Positions 18,301-25,372 of a stretch of DNA of 64,000 nucleotides are shown here, one piece after another; within the stretch, counting starts at the first letter, position 1, and every line of letters starts with the position of its first letter. The notes under the pieces are model-generated. The model did not search any database and was not told the DNA's origin. It saw only the letters and a list, made by a program, of their open reading frames with translations. This DNA is from Jeongeupia sp. HS-3 (GTDB lineage: Bacteria; Pseudomonadota; Gammaproteobacteria; Burkholderiales; Chitinibacteraceae), in assembly GCF_015140455.1 (NCBI RefSeq), contig NZ_AP024094.1:620001-684000 (forward strand), in the 5' to 3' direction. The translations under genes and the position numbers were made by a program.

Positions 18301-19655
18301 TCGCGCTGAACACCTACCTGTACGGCGACGGCTCGCCATCGGACCGGCTGGTGATCGACGGCGGCAAGGCCAGTGGCGGCAGCAATCTGCGGATCAGCAA
18401 CGCCGGCGGCGCCGGTGCGCTGACGACCGGCAACGGCATCATGGTGGTTGACGCCATCAATGGCGGTGCAACCGAGGCGCAGGCATTCCGGCTGCTCGCT
18501 CAGGTCAAGGCTGGTCCGTACGAGTACACCCTGCACCGTGCCAGTCTCGACGCCAGCAATGGCGAGGCCTGGTATCTGCGTTCGACCAAGGATGCTGTCG
18601 ATGTGCCCGCTCCGATCAACGAAAGCAAGGACGCGGGTGGCGAGGTGCCGACACCGCCGCAAGTGCCGAATTATCGTCCGGAGACCTCGCTCTACAGCGG
18701 CATTCCGGCACTGGCGCTGCGTTACGGCCGGATGCTGGTCGACACGCTGCACGAACGGGTGGGCGAGGAGCGCCGCCGCTCGGTCGATCCGCTGCCGCCT
18801 GAGGATCGGGAGCGCTATGAACCGTCGCTGGGCTGGGGGCGGCTGATCTATCAGCGCGGTGACGACCGGTATGGTGCGGCGGAAGAAGACTATACCGTGC
18901 GAGCCATGCAGCTCGGCCTCGATCTGTACAGGGGCGACGCCGCCGATGGCAGCACCGATCAGGCTGGTGTTTCGGCCAATCTGGGCAAGATCGAAGGCCG
19001 CGTGACCCATGACGACGGCCGCCACGCGGGTGACAACCGGCTGCGTGCCTGGGGGCTGGGCGGGTACTGGACCCATTTCTGGCCAGCGGGCGGTTATCTC
19101 GACGGGGTGCTGCAGTTCAACCGCTACCTGGTCGAGGCGCAGCCAACCGACATGGCGGCACTCGAGACCCGGGGGCGGGGCGTGACGGCATCGCTGGAGG
19201 TCGGCTACCCCTACCAGCCGGACGAGCACAAGACGCGCTATATCGAACCGCAAGCGCAACTGATCTATTCACGCGTCCGGCTCGATGACGCCCACGATGC
19301 TGCCGCCGATGTCCGTTTCGACCAGGCCGATTCGCTCACCGGGCGCGTCGGTGTGCGCCTGCATCGCGACTGGTTCCGCGTGGACGACAACGGCAAGGTC
19401 TATCGTTCCAATGGCTGGATCAGGCCGAGCCTCTGGCATGAGTTCAAGGGCAGAGCTACGACCGCGTTGTCGTCGCGCGACGGCGCCGTTCCGTTCACCG
19501 CCGACATGGGTGGCACCTGGGGAGAGCTCAACGTCGGCTTCGACCATGAGGCCAGCAAGGACGCCACGCTGAGCGGAACGCTCGGTTACCAGCAGTCACT
19601 GGATGGCGACGGAAGCAGCTACGAGGCGATGATCGAGGCAAAGATCCGATTCTGA
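15333..19655 (+). CDS. Type V autotransporter with pertactin-like beta-helix passenger
   Basis: 1440 residues from the ATG at 15333, supported by AGGAG at good spacing; an upstream in-frame start lacks one. A long charged N-terminus precedes a hydrophobic core (MATWLFAGLVGCGIG) with likely cleavage after DADAD. Residues 45-980 are Gly/Ser/Thr-rich beta-helix rungs of about 20-25 residues of the type GGTVTLTDTSVVV. About 980-1090 is the autochaperone-like pertactin segment (HLTVNDYHGDNGTLALNTYL), about 1105-1160 a proline-rich linker, and 1165-1440 the barrel, ending EAKIRF with the terminal Phe. It is probably a surface adhesin; no protease motif was found. It converges with the kinase-regulator gene. 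Confidence 0.92.
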   Translation: MANLDYRSTPKTGIKCRSLPVRMATWLFAGLVGCGIGDADADTTVATAGGVGIDSSGTRSGETVKLGATGTTGLAAGAGENIQFDTGRVESSALNAAQAKDQLGFHAMDGGHIAASGSTVMLEPKTAAGAVFTANDMTGVKVETGGTVTLTDTSVVVGGGAKGNNNRGVVITGPGSELDMRGGSVGTSSWGAVGILVEDGGSAFLSNGATMTTTGARSAATGGSHGVRVTGADSQLHGRDITVTTSGGSAYGMRVDAGGRAELIDATVNTAGGNGHGVLADGAEVDIDGGAIGTTGKGSVGVWARNGATIALSGTEVRTSGAAVSTASPVDGEKALSLSHGLLATGVGTIIAADDVSLLIGGTSASAARAEDGARITLTDSAIDVSSGATSTTTTAALHATGAGQIVGSGLAVNASGVNVGGVRAEGAGSSVMLDDSVVDVSGAGSVANPAAAARALDGGRVVIDHSTLTAEGQYGHGVSVEGAGSQAEVSDSDISVGGNRAIGLNITGGASGKVDNSRITTTAVAGAVGPFAPGVLVEGTGSRLMLDKSDVHTTQKSSHGLQVSNGAEVAINSGSITTDGNYSTGIGAGHATVTANNVTVTTHGNDNAMGVVANDASTVTLNGGSVTTTGSGSPVQSNMTFPHALASRNPGALLIASGTSVLTLGTQAYGAAVDDGGSMVLSDLAVKTEGAHSIGLYAGIGSIKPGQVRLDANNVSVETLGDHAAGALTSRRYQQGTAVLNLADTTIRTHGLQSHGLQAESGAALSASNTVVSTTGIGALGAVANNTATIGLDVVGVATSGNLAHGVVAKQGGTVDGRDVVVTARGEQAAALYVQGTDALKGTANLENAVLSNRDGATVAVAGVGDVALQNAIVGGSGQWLYVDRSLASAGTAIPDMGTGQWQGVGQSFDSVGRAKVDLAGSVVTGSANTAASSRSTVTLRDTSIWKLTGNSNLSTLSNSGSLIDFSKPQGGQYKHLTVNDYHGDNGTLALNTYLYGDGSPSDRLVIDGGKASGGSNLRISNAGGAGALTTGNGIMVVDAINGGATEAQAFRLLAQVKAGPYEYTLHRASLDASNGEAWYLRSTKDAVDVPAPINESKDAGGEVPTPPQVPNYRPETSLYSGIPALALRYGRMLVDTLHERVGEERRRSVDPLPPEDRERYEPSLGWGRLIYQRGDDRYGAAEEDYTVRAMQLGLDLYRGDAADGSTDQAGVSANLGKIEGRVTHDDGRHAGDNRLRAWGLGGYWTHFWPAGGYLDGVLQFNRYLVEAQPTDMAALETRGRGVTASLEVGYPYQPDEHKTRYIEPQAQLIYSRVRLDDAHDAAADVRFDQADSLTGRVGVRLHRDWFRVDDNGKVYRSNGWIRPSLWHEFKGRATTALSSRDGAVPFTADMGGTWGELNVGFDHEASKDATLSGTLGYQQSLDGDGSSYEAMIEAKIRF

Positions 19656-19699
19656 CGCGCAAACCAGGCTGATCCGGTCCGGTGCAACATCGGTCCGGG

Positions 19700-21466
19700 T
19701 CATCGTTTGACGCTGGTGAGCTGGAGTTGCACCGTCACCGTCGTACCGACACCGGGTTCGCTCTGCAGCGTGATTTCGCCCCCCATCTGCTCGACGAAGC
19801 GCTTGCACAGTAGCAGACCGAGGCCGCTGCTCTCCCGACCGGCGTAGGTGCCGGTTGGCGGCTGTGGTGCAAAAATCCGGCTTTGCCGATCGGGCTGAAT
19901 GCCGATGCCGCTGTCTTCGATGCGCAGCTCGATGGTGGTGAGCCCCCACGCCGCCGCTTTCATCGCAAGACTCGCCCGGATAGCGCCCTGATCGGTGAAC
20001 TTAACCGCATTGCTGAGCAGATTGCCGAACAGGAGCCGGAAGCACCGCACATCGCCCCATACATCCGGTTGGCTCACCGCAGTGGTATTCAGCTCGAGCT
20101 GCAACCTTTTGGCCCCAGCTGGTGCCATCGCACCGGTAACCTCAAGGCCGAGCAGGTCAGCAAGATTGACCGGCTCCGGCTCAAGCAGCGAATTGCTGGT
20201 ATCGAGGCGGATTAGCGCCTGTAAATCGTCCAGGAAAGCGACCATGCGCCGGAGATCGGTACGCAAATTCTCGGTGGCAGCATCCTGCGTCAAGGCGTCT
20301 TCCAGTACTGGCTGCAGGCGCTTCAGTGGTGCGCCGAATTCGTGGCCAACTGCGGCAAGCAGCATGCTCTTGCTGCGGTTGGCCGCCTCGGCGCGCGCGG
20401 TGATGTTGCGAAGTTCGAGGAGCAGCAGGTCATGCTCGGTCAAATCGATATTGCCGCACAGCATGCCAAGATAGCGCCCGTCATCGCTCAGATAAGGGCT
20501 TCCCCAGTGACGTATTACTTTCTCGCGCCCGTTGATGGTGATCGTGCCGTCGCGGATGTAAGGCTGGCGTGTGGCCGCCACGGCCATCAGTGCCTTGTGT
20601 ATGCGCATCCGGATTTCGGCGGGGAGTTCCTCGGTGTCGCACAGGCGCAGGCCACGGATGTCTTTGAAGTCGACGCCCGTCTGAGTCAGATAATGGCGGT
20701 TGCAAAGCAACATCCGGCCTTCCGGGTCACGCACCGAGATCGCGTGCGGCAGGTTATCGATGATTTTGCGCAGCAGTGCCAGTTCGTGTTGTTGTGCATC
20801 GTGGAACGGTGTTTCGACCGATGTTGTAGCAGGCTGCCCTTCGATCAGTCCGTGCCGGCGGCCGATATCGACGATTTCGAGCAAGGAACCGGCTTGAAAC
20901 TTGCGGGCCAGCCTGGTTTTGTAGGTGCTGACCGTCTTGTCACTGAGCGCCATCTGTTCTGCAATGGCCATATTGCTCATGCCCTTGGACAGCAGCTGTA
21001 ACACGCCGAGTTCGCGTGCCGATAGCGCAGGTAGCAGCGCTTCGCCATTGCTGGTCGGTGCGGAGTGCTTGACCGCGGACAGCAGTTGATCCCGGAAATG
21101 GCTGTGGCCGTTCAGTATGGCGTGAATGGCCGCTTTCAATTCATCGAGCGGCGCACGCTTGCCGACGAAGCCTGAAGCGCCGGCGTCGAGGCAGCGTACT
21201 GCAAAATATTCGGAATCCTGGCTGGTGAAGACCAGCACGCGCGGGCCGGCAGTGCTGGAACGGATGCGCTGGATGACCTCGAGTCCGCCGAGTCGCGGAA
21301 TGTTCAACTCCAGAATCACCAGTTCGGCCTCGGTGTACCGGGCCAACTGGATTGCGTCCAGGCCGTTATCCGCTTCGCCTACACACTCATGGCCGTCGGT
21401 TTCAAGTAGCAATTTCAGTGCATGACGTGCGATCGGCTGCTCGTCGACAAGCAGAATTCGGGCCAT
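19700..21466 (-). CDS. REC-LuxR HTH-PAS-histidine kinase fusion protein
   Basis: 588 residues with an unusual domain order. Residues 1-120 are a NarL-type receiver (LLVDEQP acidic pocket, Thr81, Lys103), but the phospho-acceptor site reads LVILELNIP with Glu53 in place of Asp. Residues 145-208 are a LuxR-type HTH (LSARELGVLQLLSKG, DKTVSTYKTRL). About 230-345 is a PAS domain (IIDNLPHAISVRDPEGRML). From 363 comes a kinase: H-box GHEFGAPL with His375, N-box GNLLSNAVKF, EDSGIGI and SSGLGLLLC. One polypeptide thus has sensor, kinase and DNA-binding parts. No membrane segment is visible. Its cognate partner is unknown. Confidence 0.9.
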   Translation of the reverse strand: MARILLVDEQPIARHALKLLLETDGHECVGEADNGLDAIQLARYTEAELVILELNIPRLGGLEVIQRIRSSTAGPRVLVFTSQDSEYFAVRCLDAGASGFVGKRAPLDELKAAIHAILNGHSHFRDQLLSAVKHSAPTSNGEALLPALSARELGVLQLLSKGMSNMAIAEQMALSDKTVSTYKTRLARKFQAGSLLEIVDIGRRHGLIEGQPATTSVETPFHDAQQHELALLRKIIDNLPHAISVRDPEGRMLLCNRHYLTQTGVDFKDIRGLRLCDTEELPAEIRMRIHKALMAVAATRQPYIRDGTITINGREKVIRHWGSPYLSDDGRYLGMLCGNIDLTEHDLLLLELRNITARAEAANRSKSMLLAAVGHEFGAPLKRLQPVLEDALTQDAATENLRTDLRRMVAFLDDLQALIRLDTSNSLLEPEPVNLADLLGLEVTGAMAPAGAKRLQLELNTTAVSQPDVWGDVRCFRLLFGNLLSNAVKFTDQGAIRASLAMKAAAWGLTTIELRIEDSGIGIQPDRQSRIFAPQPPTGTYAGRESSGLGLLLCKRFVEQMGGEITLQSEPGVGTTVTVQLQLTSVKR

Positions 21467-21841
21467 GCTCCATCACTCCTGCCCAAAAATTAATTCGTCA
21501 ACTGTAAGTATTACATCAATTAATATATAAATTTATTGTGATTTTATTGTTATTAATCTGTGGTTTGGCATCAGTTCAGTGTTTGATGGCATCAGATTGG
21601 ACTTCTTAAAAAGGGGCCGTCGTCAGTTGCAGGCGCACGGTTATCGAGCGGTGACGCTTCAATGAGCCCGGTTCAGCGCAGGCTTCCATGCTCACGTGGA
21701 TGGTCGATGAAGCTGTCAGCGGCCGGATTGTCGATGCAGAGCCGGATGCGGAGCACATTGTTGCGCTGGCGTCGGGTGCTTCGGTTTGCTGGCCGAACGT
21801 TACAGTACTGTTCATGATGATTTGAACGCAATGCTGGCGCA
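21467..21841. other. AT-rich intergenic region upstream of the kinase-regulator
   Basis: Bases 21480-21560 are strikingly AT-rich (runs such as AATTAATATATAAATTTATTG) against the GC-rich background, and GGCATCAG occurs twice within about 30 bases near 21570-21600. The kinase-regulator promoter must lie here. From about 21600 the base composition returns to normal, but no intact gene or recognisable fragment was identified before 21842. Confidence 0.4.
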
Positions 21842-22021
21842 GGCCAGGGTATTGGCGGCCTTGCCGAGACGCAGGAAATGCTCGACTTCTGCGGCGAGCA
21901 CGGCATCACCGCCGACGTCGAGGTCATCCCGATGCAGGACATCAACGTCGTCTACGAGCGGATGCTCAAAAGCGACGTGAAGTACCGCTTCGTCATCGAC
22001 ATGGCGACGCTGCGAGGTTGA
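21842..22021 (+). pseudogene. C-terminal remnant of zinc-type alcohol dehydrogenase (YahK/AdhC-like)
   Basis: About 59 codons read [19 protein letters not shown], then [26 protein letters not shown] and a stop. This is the end of NADP-dependent cinnamyl-alcohol/aldehyde-reductase-type dehydrogenases (normally about 350 residues). An in-frame stop lies just upstream at 21818 and none of the zinc-binding or Rossmann region exists, so it is a decayed fragment. Confidence 0.75.
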
Positions 22022-22121
22022 GCCGGCCCCGCGTTCTGGCGCGCACGCGGGGTTTCAGTGTCAGGTTCGAGCCGGCTGCCCGCACTGCTAGGCATACCGC
22101 ACCTAGCGGGCCGGACGCTGA

Positions 22122-22229
22122 TCGTCACCTTCGGCAACGGCGATGACGCATATCGCCATTCAGGAAGTACAGGACGGCAAGACGGCCGACTTCATGGAAC
22201 AGGTCAGCGACGTGCAGTACCAGGGTTGA
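22122..22229 (+). pseudogene. C-terminal remnant of a cupin-domain protein
   Basis: About 35 codons end [16 protein letters not shown], then [14 protein letters not shown] and a stop. This matches the tail of small cupin proteins of the type often found beside YahK-like dehydrogenases and carboxymuconolactone decarboxylases. The frame is closed by a stop at 22119, so the metal-binding cupin barrel is missing. The adjacent dehydrogenase remnant suggests one former operon was lost by deletion. Confidence 0.6.
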
Positions 22230-22241
22230 GCGCGGGCGTTT

Positions 22242-22649
22242 TCAGCGCCCGTCCCGCGACTCCGGAAAGGATGCCGCTCCGTCCGCCGTCAGCCACGGCA
22301 CGTCGTGGGCTGTCCAGATATGCGCGGCGGGGCGCTGGCCCGGGTCGGTATCTAGCGTTGCAACCCGAACGATCACGTGCGGCTGCACGGGCCGTTCGGC
22401 GACGAGGTGGGTGCCGCAGCGGCTGCAGAAATGCCGCAGCTTGCCCGGTGACGATTCGAACGACGCCAGCAGCGCTTCGCCACGAAGCCAGCGGAAATGC
22501 TCGCGCAGGACGCCGGCGGTGCTGGCGTAGGGCGCGGCGTGCGCCTTGCGGCAGGTCTGGCAGTGGCAATGGACGATCGGCATGTCGAGCCCGTCGATCT
22601 CGTACGCGATGCCCTTGCACAGACAGGCGCCGCTTAGCGTGTCGGTCAT
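22242..22649 (-). CDS. GFA-family (glutathione-dependent formaldehyde-activating-like) protein
   Basis: 135 residues starting MTDTLSGACLCKG at the ATG at 22649; a longer in-frame start exists but would overlap the upstream gene. The zinc-binding cysteines of the GFA fold are visible: ACLCKG, CHCQTCRK and FCSRCGTH. Members bind zinc, and some bind glutathione-formaldehyde adducts; most have no established function. It follows the 134-residue hypothetical by 10 bases and is probably co-transcribed with it. Confidence 0.85.
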   Translation of the reverse strand: MTDTLSGACLCKGIAYEIDGLDMPIVHCHCQTCRKAHAAPYASTAGVLREHFRWLRGEALLASFESSPGKLRHFCSRCGTHLVAERPVQPHVIVRVATLDTDPGQRPAAHIWTAHDVPWLTADGAASFPESRDGR

Positions 22650-22659
22650 CGTGGCGGTC

Positions 22660-23064
22660 TCAGCCGAACTGCAGCATTTCGCCGTCGCGATCAAAGGCGA
22701 GGAACTGGCCGACGTGGCCCTGTTTGATCATTCCGACCATCCGTTCCAGCGGCTCGCCCGCTTCGTCGCTGCTCGGTGCCCGACCGGCGCGGCCGCCGAG
22801 GCTGGCCACGAAACCGATGTCCCAGCTCTGCGCGATCTGCGTCGACTCGGCCTTGAGCTGGGCGAAGTCGGCGATTTCGGACGGCAGCTTGTCGACACAC
22901 ATCACCGGTTCCAGCGTGCCGCCTTCGCCGCGCTCGAAGCGGGCCTTTTCTTCTGCGCTTGCATCGGCCGGCAGTTCGGCACGGGTGAAGACGAACAGCA
23001 GCCGCTGCGGCTCGGGTTGCTGGCTGGCGGCGATCAGGAAGTCGGTGAAGCTGGCAATCTGCAT
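22660..23064 (-). CDS. Conserved hypothetical protein
   Basis: 134 residues from MQIASFTDFLIAA (ATG at 23064, preceded by AAGGATG). It contains QPEPQRLLFVFTRAELP, MCVDKLPSEIADF, SWDIGFVASLGGRAGR and LERMVGMIKQGHVGQFLAFD. I recall similar proteins in betaproteobacteria that sometimes carry the label ribonucleotide reductase subunit alpha, but it is far too small and has none of that enzyme's motifs. No signal peptide or membrane segment. Function unknown; it is coupled with the GFA gene. Confidence 0.7.
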   Translation of the reverse strand: MQIASFTDFLIAASQQPEPQRLLFVFTRAELPADASAEEKARFERGEGGTLEPVMCVDKLPSEIADFAQLKAESTQIAQSWDIGFVASLGGRAGRAPSSDEAGEPLERMVGMIKQGHVGQFLAFDRDGEMLQFG

Positions 23065-23144
23065 GGGGCATCCTTGGTAAGGGGGAGGGGGGGGATATCG
23101 TGACACAGCTTGGGCTTTCACGGCATAGGTCAAAGGTAGGGCAT

Positions 23145-23169
23145 GAAAAAGCCCGGCAACAGCCGGGCT
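23145..23169 (-). terminator. Intrinsic terminator of the detoxification operon
   Basis: AGCCCGGC pairs with GCCGGGCT over a 4-base loop; on the minus strand the stem is followed by a T-run (TTTTT). It lies 20 bases after the stop of the old yellow enzyme gene. Confidence 0.85.
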
Positions 23170-23189
23170 GGTGAAGGCGATGACTGTGC

Positions 23190-24293
23190 TCAGTTGGTGA
23201 GCGCAGGGTAGTCGGTATAACCGTGTTCGGCGCCGCCATAGAAGGTGCTTTGATCCGGCGTGTTCAGCGCCGCGCCGCGCCGGAAGCGTTCGACCAGATC
23301 CGGGTTGGCAATGAAGGACCGGCCGAAGCCGATCGCGTCGGCGCTGCCGCTCTTGATACGGGCTTCGGCGCTTTCGGCACTGTAGCCGCCGCAAGTGATG
23401 ATTGCGCCCTTGTATGCCGTGCGTAGCGCACTGCGAAAGGCGTCGGACAGCGGCTCGCCGCCGACCCAGTCCGGCTCGGCGATGTGCAGGTAGGCAAGGC
23501 CGCGCTTGGCGAACTCGGCGGCCAGATATGTCGCCATCGGTTCGGATTCGGCGTCCTTGATGTCGTGGCCGATGAAGTTCGGCGACAGGCGCACGCCGAC
23601 GTGATCAGCACCGATCTCTAACGTAACGGCGTCGACCACTTCAAGCAGCAAGCGTGCGCGGTTTTCCAGGCTGCCACCGTAGGCATCGGTGCGCTGGTTG
23701 CTGTTGGTCGACAGGAACTGGTGCAGCAGATAGCCGTTGGCGGCATGGATTTCGACAAAGTCGAAACCGGCGCGCTTGGCTCGCGCGGCGGCGGCGGCGT
23801 AGGCGGCGACGATGCCCGGCAGCTCGGCGAGGTCGAGTGCGCGCGGCGTGTCGGTTTGCAGGTTCGCCGGCGTGCCGTCTTCCTGCACCACGAAGCTGTT
23901 GGCGCCTTCGGCGCGGATCGCCGACGGCGCGACTGGCGCCTGGCCGTTTTCCTGCAGCAGCCGGTGCGAAATCCGGCCGACGTGCCACAGTTGCAAGGAC
24001 AGCTTGCCGCCCTTGGCGTGCACGGCATCGACGATGTCTTTCCAGCCGGCTTCCTGCGCGTCGGTATAGATGCCCGGCGTCCATGCATAGCCCTGGCCCT
24101 GGCGCGAGATCTGCGTCGCTTCGGTTACGATCAGCCCGGCGGTCGCGCGCTGGGCGTAATAGGTGGCGTTGAGCGCGGTCGGTACGTCACCCGGTTGACC
24201 GGCGCGCGAGCGGGTTAGCGGCGCCATGATCAGCCGGTTGGGCAGCGTCGTGTGGCCGACGGTCAGCGGGGTGAGCAGTTTGTCGATGGTCAT
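23190..24293 (-). CDS. Alkene reductase of the old yellow enzyme family (NemA-like)
   Basis: 367 residues from MTIDKLLTPLTVGHTTLPNRL (ATG at 24293, chosen as the conserved N-terminus). FMN-binding and catalytic features of class I OYEs are present: NRLIMAPLTRSRA, QLWHVGR, EIHAANGYLLHQFLS (the usual His/Asn pair for carbonyl substrate appears as HAAN, i.e. His-x-x-Asn), GVRLSP and AIGFGRSFIANPDL. It reduces activated C=C bonds, nitro compounds and N-ethylmaleimide using NAD(P)H. It is the last gene of the TetR-controlled cluster and is followed by a terminator, recalling nemRA of E. coli. Confidence 0.92.
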   Translation of the reverse strand: MTIDKLLTPLTVGHTTLPNRLIMAPLTRSRAGQPGDVPTALNATYYAQRATAGLIVTEATQISRQGQGYAWTPGIYTDAQEAGWKDIVDAVHAKGGKLSLQLWHVGRISHRLLQENGQAPVAPSAIRAEGANSFVVQEDGTPANLQTDTPRALDLAELPGIVAAYAAAAARAKRAGFDFVEIHAANGYLLHQFLSTNSNQRTDAYGGSLENRARLLLEVVDAVTLEIGADHVGVRLSPNFIGHDIKDAESEPMATYLAAEFAKRGLAYLHIAEPDWVGGEPLSDAFRSALRTAYKGAIITCGGYSAESAEARIKSGSADAIGFGRSFIANPDLVERFRRGAALNTPDQSTFYGGAEHGYTDYPALTN

Positions 24294-24332
24294 CTTGAAT
24301 CCTGAATGAGTGGGGACAGGTAAAGCGTGCAA

Positions 24333-25352
24333 TCAGTCGGCGACGCGGACGACGAGCTTGCCGAAGTTCCTGCCTTCCAGTAGCCCGATGAAGGCTGCCG
24401 GCGCGTTGGTGAGGCCGTCGACGATGTCCTCGCGGAACTTCACCCGGCCATCAGCAACCCAGGGCGCCATCGCGTCGAAGAATTCCTGATAGCGGTGGCC
24501 GTAGTCGTTCCAGATGATGAAGCCCTGCATGCGGATGCGGCTTTTCAGCAGGTGACCCATCAGCAGCGGCAAGCGGTCCGGGCCGGGCGGCAGCGATTCG
24601 GCGTTGTATTGCGAAATCAACCCGCATACCGGCACCCGCGCACGGGCATTCAGCAGCGGCAAGACCGCATCGAACACCGCGCCGCCGACGTTCTCGTAGT
24701 ACACGTCGATGCCATTGCCGCAGGCGGCGGCCAGATCGGCGGCGAAGCTCGGGCTGCGGTGGTCGACGCAGGCATCAAAGCCCAGCTCGTCGACGACGTA
24801 ACGGCACTTGGCGGCCCCGCCGGCGATACCGATAACGCGCGCGCCCTTGAGTTTGGCGACCTGGCCGACGACCGAACCGACCGCGCCGCTGGCGGCAGCG
24901 ACGACGACGGTTTCGCCGGGTTGCGGGTTGCCGATGTCGAGCAGCCCCATATAGGCGGTGAAGCCGGGCATGCCGAGCACGCCGAGCGCCAGCGATGGCT
25001 GCGTCAGCGCCGGATCAAGCTTGGTCAGCCCTTCGCCGTTGGAGATCGCGTAGGCCTGCCAGCCGGTGAAGGCGAGCACCAGATCGCCGGGCTTGAAGTC
25101 GGCATGGTGCGATTGCTCGACCCGGCACACGGTGCCGCCGACCATGGTCTCGCCGATCTCGAGCGGCGGTGCGTACGACGGCGCGTCACTCATCCGGCCG
25201 CGCATGTACGGATCGAGCGACAGGTAGAGCGTTTTCAGCAGTAGTTCGCCAGCGCCCGGTGCCGGCAGCGTTTCGGTTTCGAGGCGGAAATCGTCCGGGG
25301 TCGGCGCGCCTTTGGGACGCGAGGCGAGGACGATGCGTTGATTGGTCGTCAT
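24333..25352 (-). CDS. NADP-dependent MDR oxidoreductase (CurA/prostaglandin reductase-like)
   Basis: 339 residues of the medium-chain reductase superfamily, leukotriene B4/CurA group: RIVLASRPKGAPTPDDF at the N-terminus, LYLSLDPYMRGRM, nucleotide loop AASGAVGSVVGQVAK and the NVGGAVFDAVLPLL segment. It has no structural zinc cysteines. Such enzymes reduce alpha,beta-unsaturated carbonyls (curcumin, 2-alkenals) with NADPH. It lies 20 bases downstream of the YqhD-like gene and 40 bases upstream of the OYE gene, so the three form one operon for reactive electrophiles. Confidence 0.92.
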   Translation of the reverse strand: MTTNQRIVLASRPKGAPTPDDFRLETETLPAPGAGELLLKTLYLSLDPYMRGRMSDAPSYAPPLEIGETMVGGTVCRVEQSHHADFKPGDLVLAFTGWQAYAISNGEGLTKLDPALTQPSLALGVLGMPGFTAYMGLLDIGNPQPGETVVVAAASGAVGSVVGQVAKLKGARVIGIAGGAAKCRYVVDELGFDACVDHRSPSFAADLAAACGNGIDVYYENVGGAVFDAVLPLLNARARVPVCGLISQYNAESLPPGPDRLPLLMGHLLKSRIRMQGFIIWNDYGHRYQEFFDAMAPWVADGRVKFREDIVDGLTNAPAAFIGLLEGRNFGKLVVRVAD

Positions 25353-25372
25353 GGGTGTGCTCCGGTGGAGGA

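Noticed and set aside
16563-19259. 898-codon minus-strand frame opposite the autotransporter
   Set aside because: Repetitive low-complexity shadow of the beta-helix repeats; no start context or recognisable family.
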